Below are positions 31,501-50,320 of a DNA stretch of 64,000 nucleotides, piece by piece (position 1 is the first letter of the stretch; each line of letters opens with the position of its first letter). The notes below the pieces were generated by a model. That model saw nothing but the letters and a program-made list of their open reading frames with translations. It searched no databases and was not told the DNA's origin. The translations under genes were made by a program, and so were the position numbers. Origin of the DNA: Solea solea (Eukaryota; Chordata; Actinopteri; Pleuronectiformes; Soleidae); contig NC_081149.1 in the NCBI RefSeq assembly GCF_958295425.1, forward strand, positions 15,816,090-15,880,089, written 5' to 3'.

Positions 31501-33678
31501 CAGAATGTATCTGTCACTCACAAACTGTCTCCTGAAGAGAAGAAGAAGTTTGCTGGAAAACGACAGTTGCTTGAAGAACAGTATGATCATCAGTTCATCC
31601 TGACATTTGTTTTGATGAGTGAAGGATTTCATAATGATTATATTCAAAAGTTTGTGAAACATTTGCTTCAAGGCATTGACCTTCAGTCTACTGCCACTCT
31701 CCTCATTCAGTACGTAGCACTGCTGAACACTTATGTTGATAACTCTTTCATCTCTCAGTCCCACTGCGAAGCTTTGCTAACCTTACAAGTGCACATGGAA
31801 AGGTTTCGACGGCAAGAGTTTGCAAGATCACTCAGCGATCAGGCCAAACTAGTCTTCTTGCATCTTCGAGATGACAAGACCTACATTGAATCCATCAGAA
31901 TAATTCACCCACTCGTTGCAAAGGAAATTCTGCAACAACTCCTTGGAAGCCAACAGACCCACAGCAGTTTGGCAAAGAAATTGCTCTGTGACGATGGGCT
32001 TTTTGAGCACAGATTTGGAAAGGAAGAATATCGGTCATTTTTGAGAGCACTTTTCATCAGGAGATCCAGAATAAGCAGAGGAGATGAATGTGATACTTTA
32101 TTCTCTCCTCTGATTGAACATGTGCGAAAAAAGGAGGGAAGCCCTGACAAAGCAATAGAGTTACTCAAGGAAGCTTTTGAACGTTTTCATAAAGATCCAC
32201 GCATTGCCCAACAACTTGCTCGTCTTCTTTATACTCATGAAAAGTTTGAAGAGGCAAAATACTGGGCAGAGACTGCAGCTAAACAGCTTCCCAACAACTC
32301 CTACATACTTGACACAAAAGGGCAGGTGTACAAAAAATGGTTCCAATTCAAATGGAAAGCCATTGAAAACGGCTGTGCACCAATCACAGCCCAAAACACA
32401 ACTGATGCTGTGGAGACTGCACTGAATGCCCTGCAGTGTTTTCAAGAATGTGAGAGAGCAGCTGATGCAGAGATGGAAAATGTAAACAGTTCAGGATATT
32501 TTGCTGAGGTTGAAGTTGGAATCAGCCTGCTCAAATTGATCTTTTCATTACAAGAGTTTGCAAAAGGAGCTAAAGGCCATTCAAAGTGTAGAGAGTATCT
32601 GTTAACAGATTACATACCAGAACATGTCTTAGATGCCTGGGAACCATTTCATGGTCGTTTGAAAAAGCTTCACAAGACATTGATTGATTCCTTGGAATGG
32701 ATTTCAGAGGACATCAGTTTCTTCCAGACAGATATAGGTGAAGATGAAGAAGAGATTCCTGAAAGTCCTGAAGAGAAGATAAGCCATCCACTGAAGCGGT
32801 TGATCCAAAGCTCTTCCGAGTATGGGAAGTACTTCAGTGAAGTTTCCTCTGCTGCAATTCTGCAACCATGGCAATCAGTCCCAACCAATCTCACTCTTTT
32901 ACAAAAACGCATGATCATCTATCAACTTGGTGGTGGTAACATAACTTCCATCTTGTCCAAACTAACTGAACAGAGGGATGCTGTGCATATTTTAGAGACC
33001 ATAGTTTCTCTTTACCCCAGCAGTCCACGAAAGATAAATCTTAATCAGAGGGATATTGTGAACTACATTATGGCCCACATTACCCTGAACTGCTTGTCAC
33101 CACAGGCTTCAAAGGTTGCTCCTTTTAAAGATCTACAGGCCCTTTGTCATCAATTCCCAGGTGATAAAAAGAAATGTTTGCCAGGTGCCCTGTTCCTGCT
33201 TACCTTACTATTCTGGCCAGAGGATAAGGACGCAGACCATGAGAGAGAAAACAAATATGGAATTGTCCAGTCAGCTGTGGAGCACATGGAAAAATGCTAC
33301 TGTACCAGGAAGAAGGACATTCCTCAAAGAAAGAGAACGCTTTTCACCCATTTTCTTCTGGGACATGGAAATGGATTGGATAAATTTGTCCACAAGAGAA
33401 AGTTTCACAGCGTCACAAAGGTGTTCTCGGTCTCTGAAAAACGCCTGAAGTGGTTTAGTGGTGAAGCATGGGGGAAGCCTGAGATTGCTGAAATGTTAAA
33501 ACGCGTTTCTGGTTGGACTGAAGATGGAGTGGTTTACCTCGAGGGCCCTCAGAAAAAGAAATTCAGCATATTGCCTCTTCACATGCGTTCAGTGCCACAC
33601 AGCAATGAAAACATCACATTCTATCTGGGTTTCACCTTCAGGGGCCCTGTTGCCTACAACATTACTGTAAAGGAATAG
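28554..33678 (+). CDS. samd9l: SAMD9L-like antiviral protein, copy 2
   Basis: Start exon ATG at 28554 is spliced from 28557 to the giant exon 29048-33678, giving 1544 residues. Same domain order as copy 1: SAM, AlbA_2 (HEFKSFAIAAELD), SIR2-like region, P-loop (HPGSGGST), helical repeats, OB-like C terminus. It keeps NVDQ just before the P-loop. It differs from copies 1 and 3 mainly in the second half, for example KINLNQRDIVNYIM, DPRIAQQ and CTRKKDIPQRKRTLF. The frame is uninterrupted. The ATG at 28981 is intronic and was not used. Confidence 0.93.
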
Positions 33679-33774
33679 TTCATCTTTGATAGGTGGACCT
33701 GACATTGTTGGCTTAGTATCCACTATGGCTGAACATTTAATCGTAATTTTATCTAAATCACAATACAGTCTGTA

Positions 33775-33780
33775 AATAAA
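33775..33780 (+). terminator. Poly(A) signal of SAMD9L copy 2
   Basis: AATAAA about 97 bp after the stop, in the same context as copy 1. Confidence 0.6.
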
Positions 33781-36300
33781 AACTTTGAAGCACATGGTAT
33801 GATGTCAGTAACGCATTGTTACTTCACCACACGGAGTGGGAGTGAAGTATTGTTTTTGTGGCTTTGTCTGTCTGTGTGTGCACTTCTGCACTTACTTGTA
33901 ATTTGAGAAACAGGGGCAGGTTAGAATAACCTTTTTAGAATTTTGACCCTGATATGGATTTGAACACACACCTCTCTGATCTAGTGTTGCACCACAGCGT
34001 TTGTTCTCACATATAGGCTGACAGAGGTTTGTTGCGTGGATTGGGTGAAGTCTGCCATCTCTGATTGCCTTGTTTTATAAGATGCAACATAACTGATTAC
34101 ATTTTTGCATTTTACTGTATGTAACAAGTCTTAAAGTTACACACTGAATGTTCATATACAGTTGACATGATGGAGTTTGGATTTCCAGATGTAAAAATAC
34201 AATTTTCTATCTTGTTTGTTTGTTCAATAGAAACTTAAATGTGTCATTTTAGGTTTGTGTTCGAGCACATTAGCTCACACTAAGTCATTGATGTGTTAAA
34301 GGATACCATGTAGAATAGAATCGAAGGGAAATTTGTACAGAAAAGAAGATATGTTTCTTGAAATCATAGGTTTCAGCAAAAGCTGTATTAAGAGCTGAAG
34401 AACACATTTTCTTATATATATATTAGCAACTTTATTTGTATTGATATTGAATGTATTTCATGAAAACTGTGTAACACCTTTTCCATGTCACTATAAATTC
34501 TGCTTGGTGTGGTAGTACCATAAGAAGGCGTCTGGGTTCTTTTGTTGTGCTTCCATGCTTCCAATGGTGTGGCTTCCAATATGAATTGTATTGAGTTTTT
34601 TAAGCTTTGTAAATGCTAACAAATATCAATTGCCTTATGAAATACCCGACACGTATAATTTAAAAACAATACATTTTCTAACACATTGTACATAAACAAT
34701 AACAGGTGGGTTTTGAGGCTTTATAAATATTTTCAATATTATTATTAACCACAAAATGTCTCAAAACGACATAATATTATTGTACCTGAGGTCCGAAAAC
34801 GACTTATACTTTATTAATCCCCTTAGGGAAATTATTTCTCTGCATTTGACCCATCCTAGAATTAGGAGCAGTGAGCTGTCACACTGAGTAGCGCCCAGGG
34901 AGCAATGGGGGTTGGGTTGCTCAGGGGTACCCCAGCCCTTTTGACCTGGTGGGGACTTGAACTTGGGTTTCAAGTCCCCACCAGGTCGCCGGTTACAAGC
35001 GACCTGGTGGCTCCCTCTGGTTACAAGCCAAGTTCCCTTTCCACTTGGCCACGGGCTGCCATAATGTATATGATGTATATGACCAGCGAACTTGTAACTG
35101 ACAGAAGACAGGGGGTCGGAGAAAACCACGTCAGACACAACACCCAGCAACGGCAACAGACTATGTTAACGAACCCACCTTTTTAAAACTGTAAATAGTA
35201 AACTGCATATCATGCCTTACATTTTAAACATTATGTTCATTTAAGTATTTTCACATGTACTTATATTTTAACCTATTAACCATATCTGAATGATTTTTTA
35301 TTAAATTGCTTTTAAACTCAATGTGCAAATGATATTTAGCCAGGGCTACATGTGGAAATATCCATCCTCTGGAACTGCAAATTAACACGGACTATTGTGT
35401 GTATACATGTGTTTTGTTATATTTTACATTAGGAAATAGTCAAAAGATAAAATAAATTGCTCCATGTAATGCACTACAGTTAAATTGTAATGAAGTTAGG
35501 TTAAAAATTAAAATGCAAAAATTAATACTTAAATGAATATTAATAAAATAATGGCTGGTTATGATTTGAATAACATAACATTGCATGAAACTTTTTTTCA
35601 GGTGTTTGGCCAATGAAATAGTTTTATTTAGCAGTCCATAATAGAAAAGTCCAAGTGTGGAGGTCTATCACAACATACATAAATAATCTTTATTGTTACA
35701 GTTTTCTGGCATTAAATTGTAAAGAAGAGAAACTGTTCTGTATGTTATTATTTTAAAAATGGATCAAGTGGAGATATAACAGAAATAGACCTGAAGAGGA
35801 CATTTCAAGGATGAGATCCTGGCACACCACTCTAAATAAATCAACAAAAGTAAGGACGTAACATGTTACTTCATCAGGAAGTAACATACAGGCAGTGATG
35901 AACACTGCAGGCCACAGGAGACAGTGAAGCATCGTTTTACAGTTTTTGGACACTAAGATTATATCTGTTCTGCCCAAAGAAATAAAATTGCACATTTACA
36001 TTATAATTCTGTCAGAATGACAACATACTCATCATAATATATGCTTCACATGATGGCATAGGTTCCAGCTTGCAAAGTAGGCGAAACTTGGTATTAAGTG
36101 CATGTTTTTTCATTGTTTTGAGTGATTATTATTATTACTATATTGTATCTATATTTACAGACAGGCAGTCTCACAGCAGTACATTTGAGCGTATTTTTGT
36201 CCCAGTGTGCTTACCGTACCTGTACTTTGCTATTTTAGTTTTCAAGTATTACGCAGACATGCTGTTTGCATGCATGTTATTTTATACAAATTGACGTTTT
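33781..36300. other. Intergenic region between SAMD9L and GAA copy 2
   Basis: Near-identical to 15458-18000, including the interspersed repeat with a perfect hairpin at 34943-34987. No gene recognised. A GAA non-coding first exon may end at 36341. Confidence 0.6.
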
Positions 36301-36621
36301 CGCAGCCTTCTGACAAAACGCCCTGTCTGTCACTGCTCCAGGTAAATAAGTTAAATTATTTACCTGGGTTTAATTTAAGAGTTAAAGTTTAGCTCTGCAC
36401 TGAGCTGTTTTGTAGCTAATCGCAAGCTAACAGCTAGTTCAGGTAAAGCCAGCTCATGAAGTGAGTCACTGAAAAGTAAAATGAGCGAAACAGCAAGTGT
36501 GGACGATTATGTAACCCATATATTTGTGCCACTAACAGCTTAGTTTACGATTGACAAGTGTTTGTGCAGAGCTAAACTTCAGTGCTCACTGACCTGCCAT
36601 TGTATCTGTGGTGATAGCAGA

Positions 36622-43264
<6,643 letters not shown>

Positions 43265-43505
43265 TGCAGCCAACATTGTCGTTAGATGGCCATTGGGAGC
43301 ATTTGCACTATGCACAGCTGCTTTTCTTTTGCAGGCCGCATTTGCTCTGTCTTATATCCCTCTACAGCAGGTGTTGTGACAGTGTCACACCAACCACTGG
43401 ATCAAGACAGTTCAATGACTTGTGAATTTATGCAATCTTATAACTATATATTTATAGTCCTTCACATTTTCTGAAATAGTGTTTCTGTGTTTTAGTTCCA
43501 TTGTC

Positions 43506-43511
43506 AATAAA
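43506..43511 (+). terminator. Poly(A) signal of GAA copy 2
   Basis: AATAAA about 240 bp after the GAA stop codon, followed by a GT/T-rich stretch. Likely the true GAA 3' end. Confidence 0.6.
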
Positions 43512-43529
43512 AACTGTCGAGAAAAAAAG

Positions 43530-44430
43530 TGCTCTAATTTGTTCGTATTTACTGATTTGCACAATTGCGCTATTTGTGTATCTATCAGATTGTTTTATAT
43601 GTTTATTGTTCAGTGACTTAAACCTGTATGATGTTGCATCTGTATAGTAATTGATTCTTCAATTCTGAAGTATATCATATATTGGCTATATTTTTTATGT
43701 GCATTTTTTCAAAGGCCTTATTAATGACACTAAAGGTCCATAGCACATAATTTACATCAAGTATAATTATCAGAATTAAGATTAGTATACCACCTTTCAC
43801 AGAAATAAAATGCACAGTGCTTCTCAAGAATAAACTTGAACAGATAAAATGCAAAAAACTAGTCTCGAGCTGCACAATCAAGTGGCTGGACATACACGAG
43901 GCTTATTACAAGAAGTGGGATAAGTGTAGCTTTCAAAATAAAAACATTTGCGATGCGTTCTTTAAAATTGCATTTTACTTTGAAAGGAATGGCCGGAAGG
44001 GTATGTGATGCTCTAAAAACAACTGCAGCGACGGGCGTATGGTGTCACTCTTGGAAAACGGGGGCAAACAGGGCTACGCTATCCCACACCTGAGCTAAAT
44101 CCTTGATAAATAAGGAAACACGTCGCCGGTACGTGCTGCTCTGTCGCCACCCGCCCGGTGACATGGATGTCCGACTAGGGCTGTAGACTCCTGCAGCGGG
44201 GACTGAAGGTGAGAGCTCCGCTGTCTGGTCCCGTTTCTCTACACGGTGCCTGTTATTATTCATTTATTCCTGCTACTGGAACAGGTGTATGACTACACGC
44301 CTCTCTGGCGCGAGGGGCATCTGTCATGGTTATCTTCTTTAGCAGCTAGCGAAAACAAACTTTTAAGTTACAATTGGCGAGGGTTTCAGCCCCGACAGAG
44401 GCAGCTAAACTAAAATACTGATGGCTCACA
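43530..44430. other. Flank of intact GAA not seen elsewhere in the window
   Basis: The first half is AT-rich. From about 44020 to 44400 it is richer in CG dinucleotides, with a donor-like GAAG/GTGAGAGC near 44210. This could be a promoter and first exon of a neighbouring gene, but no protein is recognisable. Similarity to units 1 and 2 resumes abruptly near 44430. Confidence 0.4.
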
Positions 44431-44505
44431 AGTAAACACACTTCTTTAAAACAACCCACAGCAGCAAAATGGACCAACGCTGTCTTTTACCAGCATTTAT
44501 CCGAG
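44430..44505 (+). promoter_or_regulatory. SAMD9L leader exon, copy 3, missing its upstream motif
   Basis: The leader and its donor (GT at 44506) are conserved, but the block starts about 20-25 bases downstream of the AAACGAAA motif position, replaced by the GAA flank. If this exon is used, it has a different promoter from copies 1 and 2. Confidence 0.4.
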
Positions 44506-44725
44506 GTAAGAACTGGTCATTTTGCGATGTTTGGCTGTTGCAGTATGACTTATATGCTAGTTTGCTTAATTAAACGACTCCAGAGGTTTGACTAGATGTG
44601 CTTTTGCCATGTGACTGGATAATAAATCAGTCCTCGGGGTCAAATTGTGTTTTCGGTTTTTTTTCGTCATACCGAGATATTTCGACTGGCAGCGAGTCGA
44701 GTCATAGGCAAGCTGACCTGGCCGC

Positions 44726-45499
44726 TAGGGCTGTGTGATACTGCAAAATTTGGTATCGATCCAATACCAAGTAAATACAGTGCCAGTATTGGCGATACCG
44801 ATACCAATACTTTTTACTACTACCACTTGTGTGTAGGGGAGAGCAATATCATAAATTATTAAGTGAATGCATCATCAATATGCACATTTGACAGAAAACT
44901 TGAATTTTCATGATTATTTCATTATTTTGTAAGTTTTTTCATTAATTAATCATGTTTATGATGATAATAAAACACAGGACAAAGTTTTCAGGCAAATAAA
45001 AATACTATTATTAAGTAACTCAGAAATATTGTTTTATTGAGCTTTTTCTCTCACTTACTAACTGACCTGCCTTGGAGAAAATCCTTTCTCAGGTCTGTTG
45101 CAATTACTGTCAGAAAAATAAAAATTCTTTATTAAGCAACTCAGAAATGTTTATAGAAAACTTAAAACTTAAATTTCCCTTTTGGGGTGGTAATCTGCAT
45201 TTGCAATTAACAACATTGCAAACATTGCAGGTTGCAGTGGTTTGATTTACAGCTGTAAAAAACCTCCAAACAGCGCTCCTCTGTTTGCTCCTCCCCCAAC
45301 AGGGGGTTGGCAGCTGAGTAAAGGGGAGGGGCTAATTGACCATGAGTGAAGTGAGAGAGGAGCGGTGTTGTACGGCCAGTCGGTCACTCTGTAAATGCCT
45401 GGAGTTGTACTTAAGAATAGATCTCATCACACAAGTATCGATCAATACCAACGTTAGTATCGATACTATCGATATTTTAGATCGATCCCCCCAGCCCTA
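44726..45499. mobile_element. hAT-type MITE with 8-bp target duplication
   Basis: About 774 bp with ends TAGGGCTG and CAGCCCTA. Flanks CTGGCCGC (44718-44725) and CTGGCCAC (45500-45507) are an 8-bp target duplication with one change. The empty site CTGGCCGCTCTGCAC is visible in the equivalent block near 26370. The interior carries GTATCGAT-type repeats. Specific to unit 3. Confidence 0.8.
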
Positions 45500-45572
45500 C
45501 TGGCCACCCTGCAAAGGTTAGGTTTAGGATAGGACTAGGACTAGGCGTTAACTGGTTAAGGTTGGAGATAAG

Positions 45573-46457
45573 GGCCGTTTCTCAATATCCATTCTTGTGC
45601 GTACTTGCGTACTCCCATACTTGTGAAAACGTCATCAGCCTCAGTCCAAGTGCTGTTCCAATTCTCAAGAAGGCGAACAGTGAGGATGGTTCTCAAACCC
45701 GTAAGTGTTCTCGCTCCGCCCATTTTTACCAAGTATGCATCGGAAGTGACTTAAGTGTACTTGGGATGGCCATGTATCCCAGAATACATTTCGGCGGAGC
45801 ATAGCAGCAGATAATAGAAATATAAATCTGAAATAAATATTTTTCTGTGTCCCGGAACGCAGTTTTAACATCATTTGAGGCGAGAAATTAGTCATTTTGT
45901 CTTTAAGTTACTTACAAAATAACACGTCAACAACAAATCTATGGATCACACCAAGCATCTAATGACAGCGACGTCTGAGCCAGCAGATCATTTCATCAGG
46001 ACAGGCTGAGGTAACGCTGCTCTGTGCCAGGCACAGTGAGTGCCGAGGGTCCGCAGAGGCGGAGCTGATCACCTCCGACAAACATCGCTGCCAAACTATA
46101 AATACGTCAGATCTTAATACATAAACCACATGTTTGAATTCTAAATGACTAATTTCTCGCCTCAAATGATGTTGAAACTTTGTTCCGGGACACAAAAGAA
46201 ATATTAATTTCAGATTTATATTTCTATTATCTGCTACTATGCTCCACTGAAATGTATTCTGGGATACATGGCCATCCCAAGTACACTTAAGTCACCTCCG
46301 ATGCATACTTGGTAAAAATGGGCGGAGCGAGAACACTTCCGCTGTTCGCTTACTTGAGAATTGGAACAGCACTTGGACTGAGGCTGATGACGTTTTCAAG
46401 TAGGGGAGTACACAAGTACGCACAAGTACTCCCAAGTATGGATATTGAGAAACAGCC
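45573..46457. mobile_element. Long foldback (inverted repeat) element
   Basis: Two arms of roughly 320 bp (about 45573-45898 and 46143-46457) are inverted copies of each other with scattered differences, around a middle of about 245 bp. The outer ends read GGCCGTTTCTCAATATCC and GGATATTGAGAAACAGCC. No ORF resembles a transposase, so it is a non-autonomous foldback element. Confidence 0.75.
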
Positions 46458-46600
46458 AAAGTCAAAGTCAGCTTTATTGTCAATTCTTCACATGTACCAG
46501 ACATACAAAGAATCGAGAGGACATTTCTCATTCGCCCACGGTGAAAACTGGGTCTCAAATGTACAATTACTTGTAGCCTGCCACAGTTCTAAATAAATAA
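46458..46600 (-). mobile_element. Possible LINE 3' tail fragment, reverse orientation
   Basis: The start AAGTCAGCTTTATTGTCAATTC resembles the complement of the CAATGACAATAAAG-type tail of fish L2-like LINEs. Assignment is from memory and tentative. Confidence 0.4.
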
Positions 46601-46610
46601 AAACCAATAA

Positions 46611-48596
46611 CCTGTCTACTTCTGTGAATAAACATTCCTCCTCAACCATACAAGTCCTCCAATGACAAACTATTATCTGGACCCTGGAGTAAAACACTTA
46701 ACACAAATTATCTTTCTGAGTTCAAATACCATGATCATTTGCAAAGTAGGAAGCCAGTAGGAAGGATCTCTTACCCTGTTATGGACATTTAGTACAGTTT
46801 CTAAATAAAGCTTAACGCTATAATTAAACCCTTAACCAACATCTAGATTTATCCTTTGGCTTAATCTGGGATGTTTTACAGTATGGGCAAGTATGAATGA
46901 ACAAAACACTTGAATGACCACACAGTCTTTTCTAAACTTTTATTGCTGACATGGGATTGAAACAGTGTCAGTGCTTCAGTCGTGCTCTTGAGAGGTTGTT
47001 ATGGCTTCAGTTGTCCACCAGATGTCAGCACCACTGAAGCGTTGAAGCTTTGTTGCAAGATTTGACACTTGTTACAATGTCATTTATCAACAGTTTTGTT
47101 CTTTAGATAAAAGCTACCATGGACACTTTGATGTCTTTGATGGCTTTGATAGATAAAGGAATTGGAAGATGTGTACTGAAAATGATCTAGCAGTTGGATG
47201 GATGTGTCCGTTTTTAGAAGCTGTATTTTAAGTGTTGGTGCAACAAGGGAATATTTCTATGTGACGCTGATCCTCGAGTAGCTTGGATACATATAGATGG
47301 AAATGTAACTTGGATGTACGGTAAGTGGAAATAAATGTGCAAACCCTTCACACAACTAGGGTGGCCATACGTCCGGATTTAGGCCGGACAGTCCGGAATA
47401 TAAATGCCTTGTCCGGCGTCTGGCGCAGCCTCAAGCCGGACGCTTATTTGTCCTCCTTTTTGGAGTTGCACCTGAATGCAACGCTGCATGTCCAATGGTG
47501 TAAGACTTTCGTTTAAAAAAAAAAAAAAAAGATTGGTTAAAAATTATTGGCTAAAAGCGGTGTCACTCAATTCTCTGATTTCTCATTGGTTGAAAATGTA
47601 AACAAGCTGCCCCCTGTTCCCATGTGCTAGCTGTGTCACTCATGTGTTAACTGAATGTTAACATGCCGAAAAGACGGACCTCATTTAAACACAACAACTA
47701 GCACTGTCTGCTTCAACGCTTGAGACAGCGAGACTCACGGAGCCGCGAGCGCAGTGCATGCTGGGTGTTGTTGTCGTTCATCTACATGAGCCAAAATTAA
47801 ATTTTTTGGCCAAGAAGGCACTTGCTTCAAATATTATTTCACATTTCTGCTACATAGATAACACATAATATAAACTCATCTTTCCAATGGGGAAGTATGC
47901 CTTTAAGAAGCTGAAACAATCAGAAATCTTGTTTTAATAATGAAAAAAGCTTCAAACCAATTAGTTTAGCGAGTGATTTAATAATCGATAAATAGAGTAA
48001 TTGTTTCAGCTCTAGATTTGACTGTACATTACTGAATAATAGATAATGCTGTACAGAAATGTCGAAGATTCAGTATGTTTAAGGTTTTTAGAAATTGTGT
48101 CACCATTACTGATTTTGACCAGCAGAGAGCACTGTTTAGTTTGTTTTGTAGGGATCCTTAATATGTTAACATCAACATACACTGCATGTTCTAACAATAA
48201 ATAATGGATATTTATATTTGTGAACCAAAAAGGAGAAAAAATGAACTAAATCTATCTGTGGTTTCAGTTTGAAATTTCAATCATCATATAACTAAACATT
48301 TTCTTTTACAGGTGGACGTTGACAAGTAAATTAATGTTGATGTGATGAAAGGAGAAAGGAAACGATGGGTGAGTGGATTGTCAAGATTTTTGTTTTTTTT
48401 GTAATTTAATGTGAACTGATCTCTTTTAAAAAAGTAACATTTACTGTAAATATGCACCAGCACAGCATACAAAATTTATACATGGAGCATTTCAGCAACT
48501 TTTAGCTCACTTGATGTCATTTGTAACAGACCACAAAAAATAAAAACATGTCAACAGCTGAAATAGTGTTAGGGCCAATGGAAAGAGATGAGTTAA
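46611..48596 (+). repeat. Upstream tandem duplication in unit 3, first copy
   Basis: Begins CCTGTCTACTTCTGTGAATA and recurs from 48597. It includes CCGGAC-rich sequence near 47370, an A-rich run near 47516, the right part of the piggyBac-like MITE, the hAT MITE right end, and a spare SAMD9L start exon (48312-48368). No protein gene recognised. Confidence 0.8.
48312..48368 (+). other. Spare copy of the SAMD9L start-codon exon
   Basis: Acceptor at 48311, ATG 48365-48367 plus G, donor GTGAGT at 48369, just like the functional exons. It could splice to the main exon at 50565 in frame, giving SAMD9L copy 3 an alternative start exon. Confidence 0.6.
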
Positions 48597-50320
48597 CCTG
48601 TCTACTTCTGTGAATAAACATTCCTCCTCAACCATACAAGTCCTCCAATGACAAACTATTATCTGGACACTGGAGTAAAACACTTAACACAAATTATCTT
48701 TCTGAGTTCAAATACCATGATCATTTGCAAAGTAGGAAGCCAGTAGGAAGGATCTCTTACCCTGTTATGGACATTTAGTACAGTTTCTAAATAAAGCTTA
48801 ACGCTATAATTAAACCCTTAACCAACATCTAGATTTATCCTTTGGCTTAATCTGGGATGTTTTACAGTATGGGCAAGTATGAAGGAACAAAACACTTGAA
48901 TAAACACACAGTCTTTTCTAAACTTTTATTGCTGACATGGGATTGAAACAGTGTCAGTGCTTCAGTCGTGCTCTTGAGAGGTTGTTATGGCTTCAGTTGT
49001 CCACCAGATGTCACCACCACTGAAGCGTTGAAGCTTTGTTGCAAGATTGGACACTTGTTACAATGTAATTTATCAACAGTTTTGTTCTTTAGATAAAAGC
49101 TACCATGGACGCTTTGATGTCTTTGACGGCTAAGATAGATAAAGGAATTGGAAGATGTGTACTGAAAAGCTGTATTTTAAGTGTTGGTGCAACAAGGGAA
49201 TATTTCTATGTGACGCTGATCCTCGAGTAGCTTGGATACATATAGATGTAAATGAAACTTGGATGTACGGTAAGTGGAAATAAATGTGCAAACCCTTCAC
49301 ACAACTCTATCTCGCCTTTGTGATTGATGAATTACAACAGTACCTACGAGTAAAGTGGCCATACGTCCGGATTTAGACCGGACAGACCGGAATTTAAATG
49401 CCTTGTCTGGCGTCCGGCGCAGCCTCAAGCCGGACACTTATTTGTCCTCCTTTTTTGGAGTTGCACCTGAACGCAACGCTGCATGTCGTCAAATGGTGTA
49501 AGACTTTAGTTTAAAAAAAAAAGATTGGTTAAAAATGATTGGCTAAAAGCGGTGTCACTCAATTCTCTGATTTGGAAATGTAAACAAGCCGCCCCCTTTT
49601 CCCATGTGCTAGCTGTGTCACTCGTGTGTTTAACATGCCGAAAAGACGGACCTCATTTAAACAACTAGCACTGTCTGCTTCAACGCTTGAGACAGCGAGA
49701 CTCTCACGGGGCAGCGAGCGCAGTGCATGATGGGAGTTGTTGTCGTTCATCTACATGAGCCAAAATTTAATTTCTCGGCCAAGAAGGCACTTGCTTCAAA
49801 TATTATTTCACATTTCTGCTACATAGATAGCCCAGTTTTAATATAAACTCATCTTTCCACATACACTGCATGTTCTAACAATAAATAATGGATATTTATA
49901 TTTGCCTCTATCAGATTTTATTAAGGAATGTATGTGTGTGAACCAAAAAGGAGAAAAAATGAACAAAATCTATCTGTGGTTTCAGTTTGAAAATTCAATC
50001 ATCATATAACTAAACATTTTCTTTTACAGGTGGTCGTTGACAAGTAAATTAATGTTGTTGATGTGATGAAAGGAGAAAGGACATGATGGGTGAGTGGATT
50101 TTCAAGATTTTTTTTGTTTTTTTTTTGTAATTTAATGTGAACTGATCTCTTTTAAAAAGGTAACATTTACTGTAAATGTGCACCAGCACAGCATACAACA
50201 TTTATACATGGAGCATTTCAACAACTTTTAGCTCACTTGATGTCATTTGTTACAGACCACAACAAATAAAATAATAATAATGTCAACAGCTTAAATAGTG
50301 TTAGGGCCAATGGAAAGAGA
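48597..50320 (+). repeat. Upstream tandem duplication in unit 3, second copy
   Basis: Second copy of the block at 46611. It lacks about 300 bp of the hAT/piggyBac MITE right ends, and carries the start exon nearest to SAMD9L copy 3. No coding potential recognised apart from the start exon. Confidence 0.8.
50030..50089 (+). other. SAMD9L copy 3 start-codon exon (proximal)
   Basis: Acceptor ends at 50029 and donor GTGAGT starts at 50090. The start reads ACATGATGG, so two in-frame ATGs (50083 and 50086) are possible. The upstream ATG at 50066 now meets TGA at 50084-50086, overlapping the start rather than running past it. Confidence 0.65.
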
